From: Buxus sempervirens
Taxonomy: Eukaryota; Streptophyta; Magnoliopsida; Buxales; Buxaceae
Assembly: GCA_947561395.2 (NCBI GenBank)
Contig: OX387187.1
Span: 25,463,829 to 25,527,828, forward strand
Direction of reading: 5' to 3'
Length of the DNA: 64,000 nt
A program made the translations under genes and the position numbers. The notes under the pieces were generated by a model. It searched no databases. It saw only the letters and a list, made by a program, of their open reading frames with translations, and was not told the DNA's origin. Position 1 is the first letter of the stretch. Every line of letters begins with the position of its first letter. Shown here piece after piece: positions 22,401 to 34,915 of the stretch.

Positions 22401-23746
22401 TTCCAGAAGGGGTAGACATACAACCACTCGAAATCGAAGTCAGGGATAAGCCAGCTTACTGTCTTGTTTTAGAAGGAGCACAAGAAACAGAAATACCATG
22501 GTTTCAAGATATCAAGAATTTCTTGAATAATCAGGATTTTCCAGAAGGCGCTAACTCTACTGAAAAAGGGATGATACAGAGATTAGCAGGACAGTTCCTC
22601 CTAAGTGGTGGGCAGTTATACAAAAGATCTTACAACAATGTTCTACTTCGATGCGTCACCAAGGTTGAAGCAAAAAGGTTGATAGAAACAGTGCATGGAG
22701 GAGTTTGTGGACCACATATGAATGGACACATGCTCGCAAGGAAAATACTGCGATTGGGATATTATTGGTCTACAATGGAGCATGATTGTTGCATACATGT
22801 TAAGAGGTGCCATTTGTGCCAAATATACGCTGATAATAAGCATGCACCACCAAATGAGCTGCACAGCATGACCTCGCCATGGCCTTTCTCTATGTGGGGT
22901 ATTGATGTCATTGGGATGATTTCTCCAAAAGCGTCTAATGGACACCGGTTCATCCTAGTGGCGATCGATTATTTCACGAAATGGGTTGAAGCTGCTTCAT
23001 ATGCAAATGTTACAGGGAACCATGTTCTTAAGTTTCTGAAGCACAACATAATTTGTCGCTATGGATTGCCAAAGGCCATAATTTCAGACAATGCTTCAAA
23101 TATTAAGAACAAAGATATGAAGAAGATGTGTGAGCAGTTTTAGATAACTCATCACAAGTCAGCCCCATACAGGCCAAAGATGAATGGAGCAGTAGAAGCT
23201 GCAAACAAGAACATAAAGAAAATAATTCAGAAGATGGTAGTGAGTTATAGAGATTGGCACGAGATGCTACCATTTGCTCTCCATGCTTACAGAACCTCAA
23301 TCCGAATTTCTACTGGGGCAACGCCGTATTCCTTGGTTTATGGAATAGAGGCAGTCTTACCTGTTGAAGTAGAAATCCCTTCATTGAGAGTGCTTATGGA
23401 AACAGAACTTGAAGAAGCTAAATGGGTTCAGTCTAGATATGAGCAACTCAATTTGATAGAAGAAAAGCGTTTGAATGAGCTTTGCCACGGTCAACTGTAT
23501 CAGAAGAGAATGGCCAGAGCCTACAATAAGAAGGTGAAGCCCAGAGCTTTCCGAGTGGGTAATTTAGTTTTAAAGAAGATATTTCCATTTCTGGAAGACC
23601 CTCGCGGAAAGTTTAAGCCAAATTGGGAAGGACATTATGTAGTGAAGAAGGTCCTGTCAGGAGGCGCTCTCATCTTGACTGAAATGGATGGGACAGATTT
23701 TCCTGAGCCAATCAACTCCGATGCGGTCAAGCAATATTTCCCTTGA
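22401..23746 (+). pseudogene. pol: Tat integrase, broken by one stop
   Basis: Zinc-binding N-terminus with His (HGGVCGPHMNGH) and Cys (CHLC) pairs. The catalytic core carries D in WGIDVIG, D in IISDNASN and E in MNGAVEAANK, so the DDE triad is readable. The core is interrupted by TAG at 23141 (CEQF*). The C-terminal GPY-like module reads PRGKFKPNWEGHYVVKKV, and the natural end is QYFP followed by TGA at 23744-23746. Confidence 0.92.
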
Positions 23747-24537
23747 AGGAATCTCACAAAGAAATGATCCGAGGCCATTTTTTCTTTATCCCTCAAAAAT
23801 TTTAACATCCCTAGCTTAAACCAAGTTGAGCCTGTTCGTGTTTTAAAGAACCCAAACTGGGGCTTACAGTTGAGACAGGGGCAAAGTTAATAGAAAAGAA
23901 AAAACAAAGAAAGAAAAATAGCAAAGAAAGGCCAAATACAAAGAAGAGAAAAAGGCCAATATTGGGAATGGGGAGTCGCATCCATTATAACTGTAAGCCC
24001 AGTTGTCCTATTTCAAGATGTCAAAATTTTGAGCCTATAATAGCTTTCTTTCATAAACTTAACCCAGCCTTCGTTTCGTCCTATGGATCAAGTCCTCAGT
24101 GATCTAGGTGTATTCCTTCAACTCGCGGTGTTGAATGGGCAATGACGGAATAAATGAGCCGGCCCTAGTGAAAACCGTAATAGGCACTAGGGGCAATATT
24201 GGCAAAGAAAAGGCAAAAGAAAAAAAAATAAAAGAAAAGAAAGAAACAGAAAAAGAGGTCACAAACCGCACTTTGGGTACAGATTGAACCAAACCGCCCT
24301 TTGACTACGGTTTTGGCCGAAGGGCTAGGCAACCGCATGTTGGAGACGGTTTTGGCCAAACCGGTCTGAATGCACGGTTTTGGGCAGTAGAATTGAGTTG
24401 AGCAAATTTTCCGCACAGGACTGAACCAGTAGGCTGTGGCATGACCCCTGGAGGTGGGAATGAAACTTGGGGATGAGTCTAAAGGTTCCAGGGGGGACGG
24501 AATGGCTTCTTCCTCATTAGTTAAAATACCCTTTTTG
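23747..24537 (+). other. Tat post-integrase spacer, left of the Athila insertion
   Basis: Purine-rich (AAAGAAAAA) non-coding DNA. It holds an AACCG palindrome cluster at 24262-24384. The original sequence continues at 34661. Confidence 0.7.
24262..24384. promoter_or_regulatory. Internal AACCG palindrome cluster (after integrase)
   Basis: AACCGCACTTTGGG, AACCGCCCTTTGACTACGGT, AACCGCATGTTGGAGACGGT and AACCGGTCTGAATGCACGGT: the LTR palindrome type again. Confidence 0.7.
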
Positions 24538-24542
24538 CCCAA

Positions 24543-26172
24543 TGTTGGTTAAAATCGCAAGTGCATGAATCGCCAAAAGTAATAAAGTGATAAATTTAGT
24601 ATCGTTCCCTCGAGGACTGAAAGTTATTAATAAGTACCAAAATTGGATTAAACTATGGTCTATCTGATCAACCGAGTTTGATTAAGATTAGAACTGGAAA
24701 ATTAAAGCAACAAAAATAACACACAACTAAAATCAATGGAATGGGATTCTAGGGCCACCAATTCACCTTAACAAATCTTACCCAAATTATTCAATTGAAC
24801 TAATAGCATTAAACTCGTGTTGTTGCCAATCGAGTTTCTCTAATACTTTTATTAATCTTTTTCTCAAGCATTAATAAAGCACTTTAGCAGACAAATTGAC
24901 TACATCTCTGTGACAATTTAAGACATGCAAAAGTCATTGTCCATAAGACTCTTCTAACGATCACACGAGCTCCATAGCTATCTCTAGCCTATGGTCGCTT
25001 ATGGCTTTCCACACATAAACTGATTTGATCATTCACCTCTCGGTCTCAAATCAAATCCTTGATCCTGCAAACGATGTCTGGTCATTCACAGGCAATAAGA
25101 TCAGAATGAAATACGCAACAACATGAAGAAACACTAAATTAATTCAATTGAAAAACATCATGTAATCTTCGTTAGGGTTCATCTTGGCCCTAGAAAATAA
25201 GAATTAACTCATGATTAAATTGAAACGAAAGATGATATCATTGGAGTTCAACATCAAAACAGGGCAATAAAGAAAAGAATTTTGAGTCTAGTAAGTAAAC
25301 AAAAAGGCATCCACACTTTCTGCTACTCCTCCCGTTCTTCTTTTTCCGATCCACGCCCACAGCCGTTTCTCCCAATTCAATGTCCCTCCTTTCTTCACGT
25401 TTCCATTCCTCCTTTATATCAATCACCTAAACTTGCCCAAAAATCCCTTGAAGAGAAAATAGAAACTTTCCTTCCAAGACTCCTAAGGAAGAGAGAACTT
25501 CCTTTTCTTGTATATCCACCACCTAGAAGTCCAAAAACGACCTAATCTCCTTAATTAGAAACTCCTTAAAGTCCTCCTAAAAACTAGAAGAAGATCCCCA
25601 AGAAAAAGGAAACAAATCCGCAAAGTTCGGAATTTCATAACAGGTTTTTCTACTTGATCGTTCGAACGTTCATCGAACACGGGTCGAACGCTCAAGTCAA
25701 AAAGTTGTTTCCTCTTCTCTTGTTCGAACGTTCATCGCACGGTCAACGAACGCTGCTCATAATTTCTCTATTTTTCACCAACGTTCGAATGACAGGCGAA
25801 CGTCCAGCGAACGCTGCTCTCTGGTTTCTCTGTAGATCACCAACATTCGAATGACAGGCGAATGTCTAGCGAACGCTGCTCTCTGGTTTCTCTGTAGATC
25901 ACCAACGTTCGAACGACAGGCGAACGGCCAGCGAACGTTGATCATATCTTCTACAATTTGACTCCGATTGTTACTCCGTTTGAACTGTGACTTCTACAAT
26001 CACCGAAAGTATCTCTACATCAACAAATTAGGCAAAATTTAGACAATGAATATAAAATGCAAGGATGAAAGACTTTGACAATTTCTAAGTAAAATTTGGA
26101 ATTAAATATGAGATAAAACCAGATAAGTCATGAAATTAATGTGCTATAATGTGGTATTTTCATGACTTATCA
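24543..26172 (-). repeat. 3' LTR of the Athila-like element
   Basis: 1630 bp; reverse complement runs TGATAAGTCATGAAAATACC to TTTTAACCAACA. It has three 62-bp units (starting 25779, 25841, 25903) rich in GTTCGAACG and GCGAACG. The 5' LTR has only two, which explains most of the length difference. Confidence 0.95.
25650..25945. repeat. GTTCGAACG palindrome cluster and 62-bp tandem repeat in Athila LTR
   Basis: Repeated GTTCGAAC / GCGAACG / CGAACGTT elements, including the perfect palindrome CGTTCGAACG. Three tandem 62-bp units contain two or three of them each. Same type of cluster as in the other LTR families, different core. Confidence 0.75.
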
Positions 26173-27671
26173 CCCTCCCCAACTTACTTTTTGCTGGTCC
26201 CTAGCAAAACTGAACTAAAACAATTAGAACTGAAATTCCTAACTATACCACTTTCGCTGGCACTCTCGATTGCATTTAGCATATGCAACAAGCCTTTAAA
26301 CCCCTAGGTGCCCCTAGTGGACGAGTTATAGTCTCGTGAGGGTTTACCAAGATGATACCCACAAACATGAAATTGATTTCAAACATATGCTCTCAAAGAA
26401 AATAAAGCAACACCCAGAACAACAGTTAATATTCAAGGATAACTTAGTATTTGAAACTCCATGTTCACAATCTTAAGAAATAAATAATGAGTCTAATCAC
26501 TTATACTTAGATAGTGGAACATCACAAGTGCCTTTGGTGTAAAGTGCTCTCACACATCATTATGAGGCTTCAAAATAATTCCATTATAAAAGTTCTATCA
26601 AACCAAAATTCAGAGGATTCCTTATTTGATGAAACAACCAAAGCATGACATTTTGACTTTCATTTTCTATATTTCTTCTCCTTCTTTGTTTTTTTTTTTT
26701 TTTAACATGTGGACTGTGCAATGTCTAGCTTCCTTAAGCTTTCTAATTGACCCATTTATCGAGTGTTGGACCAATGACTCCCGAACCAGATGGCTCAAAG
26801 GGCATTAGGTGTTAAGATACCCCTACAGGTTTTATTAACTCGAGTCAAAAAAGGCTACGAAGCTAAACTAGCCACATTATCAACTATTTAAGACTCCTTA
26901 CCTTTTGACGCGAACACTCATTGCTTAGTGAGGCAAGAGGCTCGGTTACTCAGTAAAAAGGAGCTCAAAATCTTGGCATTGCTTGTTACTTAAAAAAAAT
27001 TTTCTTTTCTCATACCACAATTATCATGCCAAAGTTTTCCATCTATAAGTCAATCAACAGAACTCAAGTTATCAAAACTTCTATTACTGGTTTCAGTTCT
27101 CATACCCCACACATAATGCATTAGTGTGCTCGTGCTAAGTTCAAAGTGAGACAAATGAAATCACACTATCCAAAGATAAGTAATAAAGGCCAAAATTTAG
27201 ATCTCCCATTCATGTGATTATGTGTTCAACTATTTAAGCTTAACCAAGAATATCAAGCTATCTGGATTGCTAGGCATGAACTAGAAATTCACATCACAAA
27301 TAAAACTATCCTACCAGCAGGCTATTCAGCACAATATATAAAAAATCTGGGTTTTAGATCACCAAAACAGAGGTTAGCAAACAGGAGATTTCAACACAAC
27401 TCCCCCCAACTTGAATCTAACATTGCCCTCAATGTCCAAGAGTAAAATGAAAATAAAGAGAAAAGGACAAAATACTCCCCAGAATTTCAGATGTTGAGAT
27501 GGACTGTAGGATGGACTTGTATGACTGTGAATAACCTTCAAGAACCTGAAAAAAAATGGGAAAAAATGAAAGTAGAATACAAAATAAATAAATAAATAAA
27601 TAAAATGAAAAACACTTGGGTTGCCTCCCAAGAAGCGCTTGTTTATAGTCTTAGCTTGACTCTTGCATTTA
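26173..27671 (-). other. Athila-like element: PPT and non-coding tail
   Basis: The PPT reads AAGTTGGGGAGGG on the minus strand (26173-26185), adjacent to the 3' LTR. A second GTTGGGGGGAG tract lies at about 27400-27412 near an ACATTGAGGGCAATGTTAG foldback. In full Athila elements an env-like gene can occupy this interval. None is recognisable here. Confidence 0.7.
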
Positions 27672-28780
27672 TTAAGCTGGATCAAGGAGAATGGTGGTTT
27701 TTTTATTGTCAAATCCACCATTCATATAGTGCTTCAGACGCTGGCCATTCACTTTGAATGTCCCCTTCTCCTCATGTGTGATTTCTACAGCTCGATGGGA
27801 AAAAACTCGTACTACAGTAAAAGGGCCTGACCAGGGAGTTTTTAGCTTTCCTGGAAAGAGGCGAAGCCTTGAATTATATAGCAAAACTTGCTGTCCTGGA
27901 ATGAACTCCTTTATAGAAATGTGCTTGTCATGCCAAGCCTTGGTTCGCCTTTATAGATTTTGGCATTCTCATATGCTTCATTACGGAATTCATCCAGCTC
28001 ATTGATTTGTAAACAACGCTTCTCACCAGCTGCTTGGAGATCCATGTTCAAGCGCTTCATCGCCCAATAGGCCTTGTGTTCAAGCCCTACAGGTAGGTGG
28101 CATGCTTTCCCATACACCAACTGATAAGGGGACATGCCTAGAGGCGTCTTGTATGCTGTCCTATAGGCCCACAGTGCATCATCTAACTTTTTAGCCCAAT
28201 CTTTCCTAGTGATGCTGACCGTTCTCTCTAGGATCTGTTTGATCTCTCTATTCGATACCTCTGCCTAACCATTGGTTTGGGGGTGGTATGCACATGCTAT
28301 CCGGTGTCGGACTCCATATTTTGAGAGAAGAGCTTCAAACTGTTTGTTACAGAAGTGAGTCCCTCCATCACTAATAATGGCTCGAGGAGTTCCAAATCGA
28401 CTCAAGATATTCTTCCTCAGAAAATTCAATACCACCTTGCAGTCATTTGTGGGGAGTGCAACTGCCTCAACCCATTTGGATACATAGTCCACTGCGAGAA
28501 GGATATATTTGTTGTTGTAAGACGAGGGAAAAGGTCCCATGAAATCAATGCCCCACACATCAAATAACTCCACTTCCAGAATATTTTTCAGAGGCATTTC
28601 ATGCCTCCTAGATATGTTCCCAGATCGTTGGCATCTATCGCAGGAAGTAATGAAGGTGTGAGCATCTTTGAACAAAGTTGGCCAATAGAACCCAGACTGA
28701 AGGACCTTTCCTGCTGTCCTATGAGCTCCAAAATGCCCTCCACATTCTAATGTATGGCAATGCCTCAAGATATCGGACAT
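27672..28780 (-). pseudogene. pol: Athila-like integrase, broken
   Basis: [16 protein letters not shown] and CDRCQ give the HHCC zinc site. [10 protein letters not shown] and [10 protein letters not shown] supply two catalytic Asp; the region after HPQTNG holds a TAG at 28265-28267 exactly at the conserved NGQ-E segment. C-terminal pieces: [20 protein letters not shown] and, after a frameshift near 27.9 kb, TPWSGPFTVVRVF. The frame ends at 27672. Confidence 0.92.
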
Positions 28781-29506
28781 TTCCTCCTCCAGTACACATC
28801 GCCGAATAATCTGATCTGCACAATGTCTATAAAGTACCGGTTCATCCCAATAATAATGCTTTACTTCTGAGAGAAATTTCTTCTTCTAATAAGAAAGCTC
28901 TGGAGGTATGATTTGTCCTGCAAGAAAATTAACATAATCAGCATACCAAGGTACTGATGTATCATTAGAAATCACAAATAAGTGTTCATCAGGGAAATGA
29001 TCATTAATGGGCTGTTCTTTAGACTCGGGTTTCTCATGTGCCTCCAGCCGAGAGAGATGATCAGCCACCACATTTTCTGTTCCTTTCTTGTCCCTGATCT
29101 CTACATCGAATTCTTGCAGTAACAAGATCCACCGGATGAGGCGTGGTTTGGAATCTTTCTTGGTGATGAAGTATTTGATTGCGGAATGATCTATGTACAC
29201 TATCACCTTATTCCCAATTAGATATGGCCTGAACTTATCAAAAGCAAATACTATGGCCAGCAATTCTTTCTCTGTTGTGGCATAGTTGATTTGAGCATCA
29301 TTGAGAGTCTTGCTAGCATAATAGATGGTGTGAAACCGCTTGTCTCTCCGCTGCCCCAAAACTGCCCCAACTGCATAGTCACTTGCATTGCACATCAGCT
29401 CAAATGGTAGATCCCAGTTTGGTGCTACAACAATAGGTGCCGACACCAGCTTCTCTTTAAGAATGTTGAACGCCTTTTTACACTCTTCATTAAAAACAAA
29501 TGGCGT
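28781..29506 (-). pseudogene. pol: Athila-like RNase H, broken
   Basis: [51 protein letters not shown] and VVADHLSRL supply the D-E-D-D set of a Ty3-type RNase H. TAA at 29507-29509 and TAG at 28886-28888 bracket the domain. Same frame as RT. Confidence 0.9.
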
Positions 29507-30925
29507 TTACTTTTCAAGCAAGCAGCAGAGAGGCTTAGATATCTTGGAAAAATCCTTGATAAAGCGTCTGTAAAATCCAGCGTGCCCAAGGAAACTCCGA
29601 ACTCCCTTTACTGATGTTGGTGGTGGAAGCTTTGCCATGGTCTCAATTTTTGCTCTGTCTACCTCAATCCCCTCAGAAGAAATTTGATGGCCCAATACAA
29701 TTCCCTCTTTTACCATAAAGTGACATTTCTCCCAATTCAGTACAAGATTCGTTTCCTCACACCGCTTCAAAACTGATGCTAAATTCTTTAGAAAATTATC
29801 AAAAGAGGATCCAAATACAGAGAAATCATCCATGAAGATCTCAATCACTTGTTCTACCATATCAGAAAAGATTGCCATCATGCACCTCTGGAAAGTGGCG
29901 GGTGCATTGCATAGACCGAAGGGCATTCGCTTGAAAGCAAAAGTACCATACGGGCAAGTGAAAGTAGTCTTCTCTTGATCATTTGGTGCAATGGCTATCT
30001 AGTTGTAACCTGAATACCCATCAAGGAAACAATAATACTCCTGCCCTGCTAGCCTGTCTAACATCTGATCAATGAATGGCAAGGGAAAATGGTCTTTCCG
30101 GGTGGCCTTATTTAGTTTTCTGTAGTCCATGCAAATTCTCCATCCGGTGACGGTACGAGTAGGGATCAGCTCATCATTTGCATTTCTCACTACTGTCATC
30201 CCTCCTTTCTTTGGCACCACTTGAACTGGACTAACCCATGAGCTGTCTGAAATTGGATAGATCACCCCAGCATCTAACCACTTTAAAATTTCCTTCCGTA
30301 TCACTTCCTTCATCGTCGGATTTAGTCTTCTCTGATGCTCCACTGATGGCTTACAATTGTCTTCAAGTAGAATCCGATGCATACACACAGAGGGGCTGAT
30401 TCCCTTAATATCTGCGAGAGTCCATCCTATAGCTGATTTGTACGTTCTAAGCACTCTTAACAGCTTCTCCTCTTCTTCTTGAGATAGCTTTGCAGAGATA
30501 ATGACAGGAAGTGTAGATGACACGCCAAGGTATGCGTATTTAAGAGTTGTAGGTAGAGGCTTTAGCTCCAATACAGGTGGTTTTTCAATTGAAGGGAGGG
30601 ACCGTGGGGATCCTTGGCCCAAATCTTCAACATACTTTCTCTTGTTCGGCTCAAAACTATCCATCCATGCAGCAATCTCTACTACTTCTGATTGATCAGC
30701 TATCTTTGAATTAGGAGTGACCAAACATTCTTCTAATGGATCAGACGGATGATGCATCTCATCTAACACTAACGAGTCAATTGCTTGTATGCGGGAGCAG
30801 TTTTCACTAGTTTCTAGGTACTTGATGGCATCGAACACATTAAATGTCACTTCTTCTTCTTGCACCCTCAATCGTAATTCACCCCGTTGTACATCAATCA
30901 GTGCTCTCCCTGTAGCTAGGAATGG
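29507..30925 (-). pseudogene. pol: Athila-like reverse transcriptase, broken
   Basis: LNPTMKEVIRKEILKWLDAG, WRICMDYRKLNKATRKDHFPLPFIDQ and CFLDGYSGYN, then TAG at 29999-30001, then MPFGLCNAPATFQR and the catalytic block IFMDDFSVFG (about 29820-29850). Apart from the stop the domain is continuous and full length. Confidence 0.93.
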
Positions 30926-32014
30926 TCAGCCCAGAATAACTGGGATGTCTCTGTCCTCCTCCATGTCCAAAATAATGAAATCTGCCGGGAATATAAGCTT
31001 GTCTACCTTGACTAGCACATCTTCAATGATCCCCCGTGGATGTTTGATGGATCGGTCTGCCAATTGTAAAGACACCATGGTGGGTCTTGCCTCACCCAAT
31101 CCAAGGTTCTTGAAAATGGACAAAGGCATTAAGTTAATACTAGCACCTAAATCGCATAGAGCCTTTTCAAAAATTGAATTGCCAATAGAACAAGGAATGG
31201 TGAAACTCCCTGGATCCTTGAGCTTTGGTGGTAATTTCCTTTGCAGGATGGCACTGCATTCCTCTGTTAGTGCTACGGTCTCATAATCCTCTAGTTTCCT
31301 CTTATTTGATAAGATGTCCGTCATAAATTTCGCATAGCTTGGCATTTGTTCAAGAGCATCTGCAAAAGGAATGTTAATATGCAATTTTTTAAATACATCA
31401 ATAAATTTAGAATATTGCTTATCAAACTTGTTCTTTTTTAATCTTTGAGGAAATGGGACTTTAAGAGAGGGCTCCTGCTGTGCAATTGACTGTTTCTCTA
31501 AGCTCTCTTGCCCGATGGGTTTTGTGGAAGACTGCACCTCATCAGTTGTTTCTTTAGCTTCCTCACTTTCCATTGAGGTATCCAATTTTTTTCCGCTTCT
31601 CAGACTTATCGCCTTACATTGCTCTTTGGGGTTCACTTCAGTTGTGCTAGGCAAAATTCCTTGTTGTCTCCCTGTGAGCATGGTGGCCAACTGACCCACT
31701 TGAACCTCAAGATTTCGAATTGAGGCTGCTTGGTTTTGAAAGTTGGTCCTGGTCTCTGTCATGAAACGGTTTGTATTATTGGCCATTTGTGCCATGGCTT
31801 CTTCCAATGCAGACTTCTCTTTCGGCTGCTCATTAGTTGGTGGTCCGGTTGGAGGCTTCAAGACTTTCTGATTATTCCATGAGAAATTCGGATGGTTCCT
31901 CCACCCAGGGTTATATGTAGTACTGTAAGGGTTACCTTGCCTATTAAAATTGGAGACATATTGAGCCTGCTCTGCTCTACTTGGGGTTGAGAGAAAGGAT
32001 TCCCCACTTGACAC
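30926..32014 (-). pseudogene. Athila-like gag C-terminus and protease, broken
   Basis: NPGWRNHPNFSWNNQ (gag C-terminal signature of Athila-type elements), a linker, then the aspartic protease motif CDLGASINLMPLSIF near 31130. It ends in TGA at 30926-30928, within ILG*PFLATG. The frame is the same as the following pol. Confidence 0.9.
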
Positions 32015-32961
32015 TCTTCACTGATGTGGTTCCCATGGCAATATTCACACTGTGGTGATGGTGATTGTATGGCTTGCACTGATTGCTGTATAGCTTCCAA
32101 TATCCGAGTCATATTTTGGAACTGAGTTGACAAGGTGGATACAGCTTCTGCTTCATGCACATGTGCTACCTTCCTCTGTATAGTTCGCTCACCAGGCCAT
32201 TGATAATTGTTCATGGCCATCTCTTCTAGCAGGTTGTATGCATCATCTTGTGTCTTTCCCATGAATGCTCCTCCTGATGCAGCATCTATCAGTGTTCTTG
32301 TTGAGGCACCTAATACATTGTAGAAATTCTGCACTTGCATCCATTTCGGCAATCCATGGTGTGGACATCTCCTCAACAAGTCCTTGTAACGCTCCCAGGC
32401 CTCATAAAGTGATTCTCCATCAAGTTGTGCAAAGTTAGAGATTTCAATGCGCATTCCTGTTGTCTTTGCTGGTGGGAAGAACTTTGCAAGGAACTTTTGA
32501 GCTAGCTCTTCCCAAGTAGTAATGGAGTCTGCAGGCAATGAATTCAACCATGTCTTCGCTCTGTCTCGCAACGAAAAGGGAAATAGGCAAAGGCGAATGG
32601 CATCATCAGAAACACCATTATGCTTAAAGGTGTCACAAATCTCAAGGAAACTTGAAATGTGAGCATTCGGGTCATCATTTGGTAATCCTTGGAACTGCAC
32701 TGACATCTGAATCATAGTTAGGATAGCCGGCTTGATCTCAAAGTTGTTAGCCGCAATTGAAGGCTTCCTAATCACAGAATAAATTCCAGTGACTTGTGGT
32801 AGGGCAAATTCCCTAAGTGCTCTTGTGTCTCTCCCCTCCACATTATCTCCCATAGTGTCCAGATTTTTTCGAGCCTCACATGTCGCCTTCCTTATGCTCC
32901 TTGCTGTTCTTTCAATCTCGGGATCGTAAGGTATTAGCTCGAAACTCTTGCTTTGTCTCAT
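31858..32961 (-). pseudogene. gag: Athila-like gag, frameshifted at its 3' end
   Basis: Starts about 105 nt inside the PBS with MRQSKSFELIPYDPEIERT. The gag core contains FPFSLRDRAKTWLNSLP, ITTWEELAQKFLAKFFPP and LYEAWERYKDLLRRCPHHGL. A CCHC-type knuckle CEYCHGNHISEEC follows. A frameshift near 31.99 kb separates it from the rest of gag-pol, which continues in the overlapping frame starting at 32014. Confidence 0.93.
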
Positions 32962-33066
32962 ACACTAGCAAGTACCTGTAAAAAATAAATAAATAAATGA
33001 ATAAAACAAAAAAAATCAAATTAGACCAAATTTAACAGGTATTGATATCATCAATAAACTTAACAG

Positions 33067-33084
33067 TCCCCGGCAACGGCGCCA
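33067..33084 (-). other. PBS of the Athila-like element
   Basis: Minus-strand TGGCGCCGTTGCCGGGGA, the tRNA-Asp type primer site known for Athila elements, six bases inside the 5' LTR. Confidence 0.9.
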
Positions 33085-33090
33085 AAAACT

Positions 33091-34655
33091 TGTTGGTTAA
33101 AATCGCAAGTGCACGAATCGCCAAATGTAATAAAGTGATAAATTTAGTATTGTTCCCTCGAGGACTGAAAGTTATTAATAAGTATCAAAATTGGATTAAA
33201 CTATGGTCTATCTGATCAACCGAGTTTGATTAAGATTAGAACTGGAAAATTAAAGCAACAAAATAACACACAACTAAAATCAATGGAATGGGATTCTAGG
33301 GCCACCAATTCACCTTAACTAATCTTACCCAAATTATTCAATTGAACTAATAGCATTAAACTCGTGTTGTTGCCAATTGAGTTTCTCTAATACTTTTATT
33401 AATCTTTTTTTCAAGCATTAATAAAGCACTTTAGCAGACAAATTGACTACATCTCTGTGACAATTTAAGACATGCAAAAGTCATTGTCCATAAGACTCTT
33501 CTAACGATCACACAAGCTCCATAGCTATCTCTAGCCTATGGTCGCTTATGGCTTTCCACACATAAACTGATTTGATCATTCACCTCTCGGTCTCAAATCA
33601 AATCCTTGATCCTGCAAACGATGTCTAGTCATTCACAGGCAATAAGATCAGAATGAAATACGCAACAACATGAAGAAAAACTAAATTAATTCAATTGAAA
33701 AACATCATGTAATCTTCGTTAGGGTTCATCTTGGCCCTAGAAAATAAGAATTAACTCATGATTAAATTGAAACAAAAGATGATATCATTGGAGTTCAACA
33801 TCAGAACAGGGCAATAAAGAAAAGAATTTTGAGTCTAGTAAGTAAACACAAAGGCATCCACACTTTCTGCTGCTCCTCCCGTTCTTCTTTTTCCGATTCA
33901 CGCCCACAGCCGTTTCTCCCAATTCAATGTCCCTCCTTTCTTCACGTTGCCATTCCTCCTTTATATCAATCACCTAAACTTGCCCAAAAATCCCTTGAAG
34001 AGAAAATAGAAACTTTCCTTCCAAGACTCCTAAGGAAGAGAACTTCCTTTTCTTGTATATCCACCACCTAGAAGTCCAAAAACGACCTAATCTCCTTAAT
34101 TAGAAACTCCTTAAAGTCCTCCTAAAAACTAGAAGAAGATCCCCAAGAAAAAGGAAACAAATCCGCAAAGTTCGGAATTTCATAACAGGTTTTTCTACTT
34201 GATCGTTCGAACGTTCATCGAACGCGGGTCGAACGCTCAAGTCAAAAAGTTGTTTCCTCTTCTCTTGTTCAAACGTTCATCGCACGGTCAGCGAACGCTG
34301 CTCATAATTTCTCTATTTTTCACCAACGTTCGAACGACAGGCGAACGTCCAGCGAACGCTGCTCTCTGGTTTCTCTGTAGATCACCAACGTTCGAACGAC
34401 AGGCGAACAGCCAGCGAACGTTGATCATATCTTCTACAATTTGACTCCGATTGTTACGCCGTTTGAACCGTGACTTCTATAATCACCAAGAGTATCTTTA
34501 CATCAACAAATTAGGCAAAATTTAGACAATGAACATAAAATGCAAGGATGAAAGACTTTGACAATTTCTAAGTAAAATTGGGAATTAAATATGAAATAAA
34601 ACCAGATAAGTCATGAAATTAATGTGCTATAATGTGGTATTTTCATGACTTATCA
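33091..34655 (-). repeat. 5' LTR of the Athila-like element
   Basis: 1565 bp, nearly identical to the 3' LTR at 24543-26172 but with two 62-bp units (34324, 34386) instead of three. The high similarity of the LTR pair indicates a recent insertion. Confidence 0.95.
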
Positions 34656-34660
34656 CCCAA

Positions 34661-34915
34661 CTTACTTCAATTCATCAAACCATATGGGATTAAAGCATTA
34701 TGGACTGATTTAAAACAAAAACCCACAAAAAGAAAATTATGTTTTGGCCGATGATGAGAAATCAGTGACTTTTCATTAAAACTGTCAGTTTTTATAAGCA
34801 TATGAGAGTTCTGAGGCCAATAGTTTAAAAACCTATTTTGTATTCTTTATCTTTCCACTAGTGGAGTTTCTCTTTGTACAAAAGTGTAAAAAAGGAAAAA
34901 ATACAATAAAAGGGG
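34661..34915. other. Tat post-integrase spacer, right of the Athila insertion
   Basis: Continues from 24537. Non-coding. Probably the 3' UTR side of antisense gene B. Confidence 0.5.

Larger units (their letters stand above)
24543..34655 (-). mobile_element. Full-length Athila-like Ty3/gypsy element nested in the Tat element
   Basis: Minus-strand element bounded by TG...CA LTRs and a perfect 5-bp TSD CCCAA (24538-24542 and 34656-34660). The PBS is complementary to tRNA-Asp, as in Athila. Order on the minus strand: 5' LTR, PBS, gag, protease, RT, RNase H, integrase, 1.5-kb non-coding tail, PPT, 3' LTR. gag-pol was one frame and is now broken by two frameshifts and five stops. No env-like ORF is seen in the tail. 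Confidence 0.93.

Noticed and set aside
26173..27671. Env-like gene of the Athila-like element
   Set aside because: The interval is in the right place but has no long frame, signal peptide or transmembrane pattern on the minus strand.
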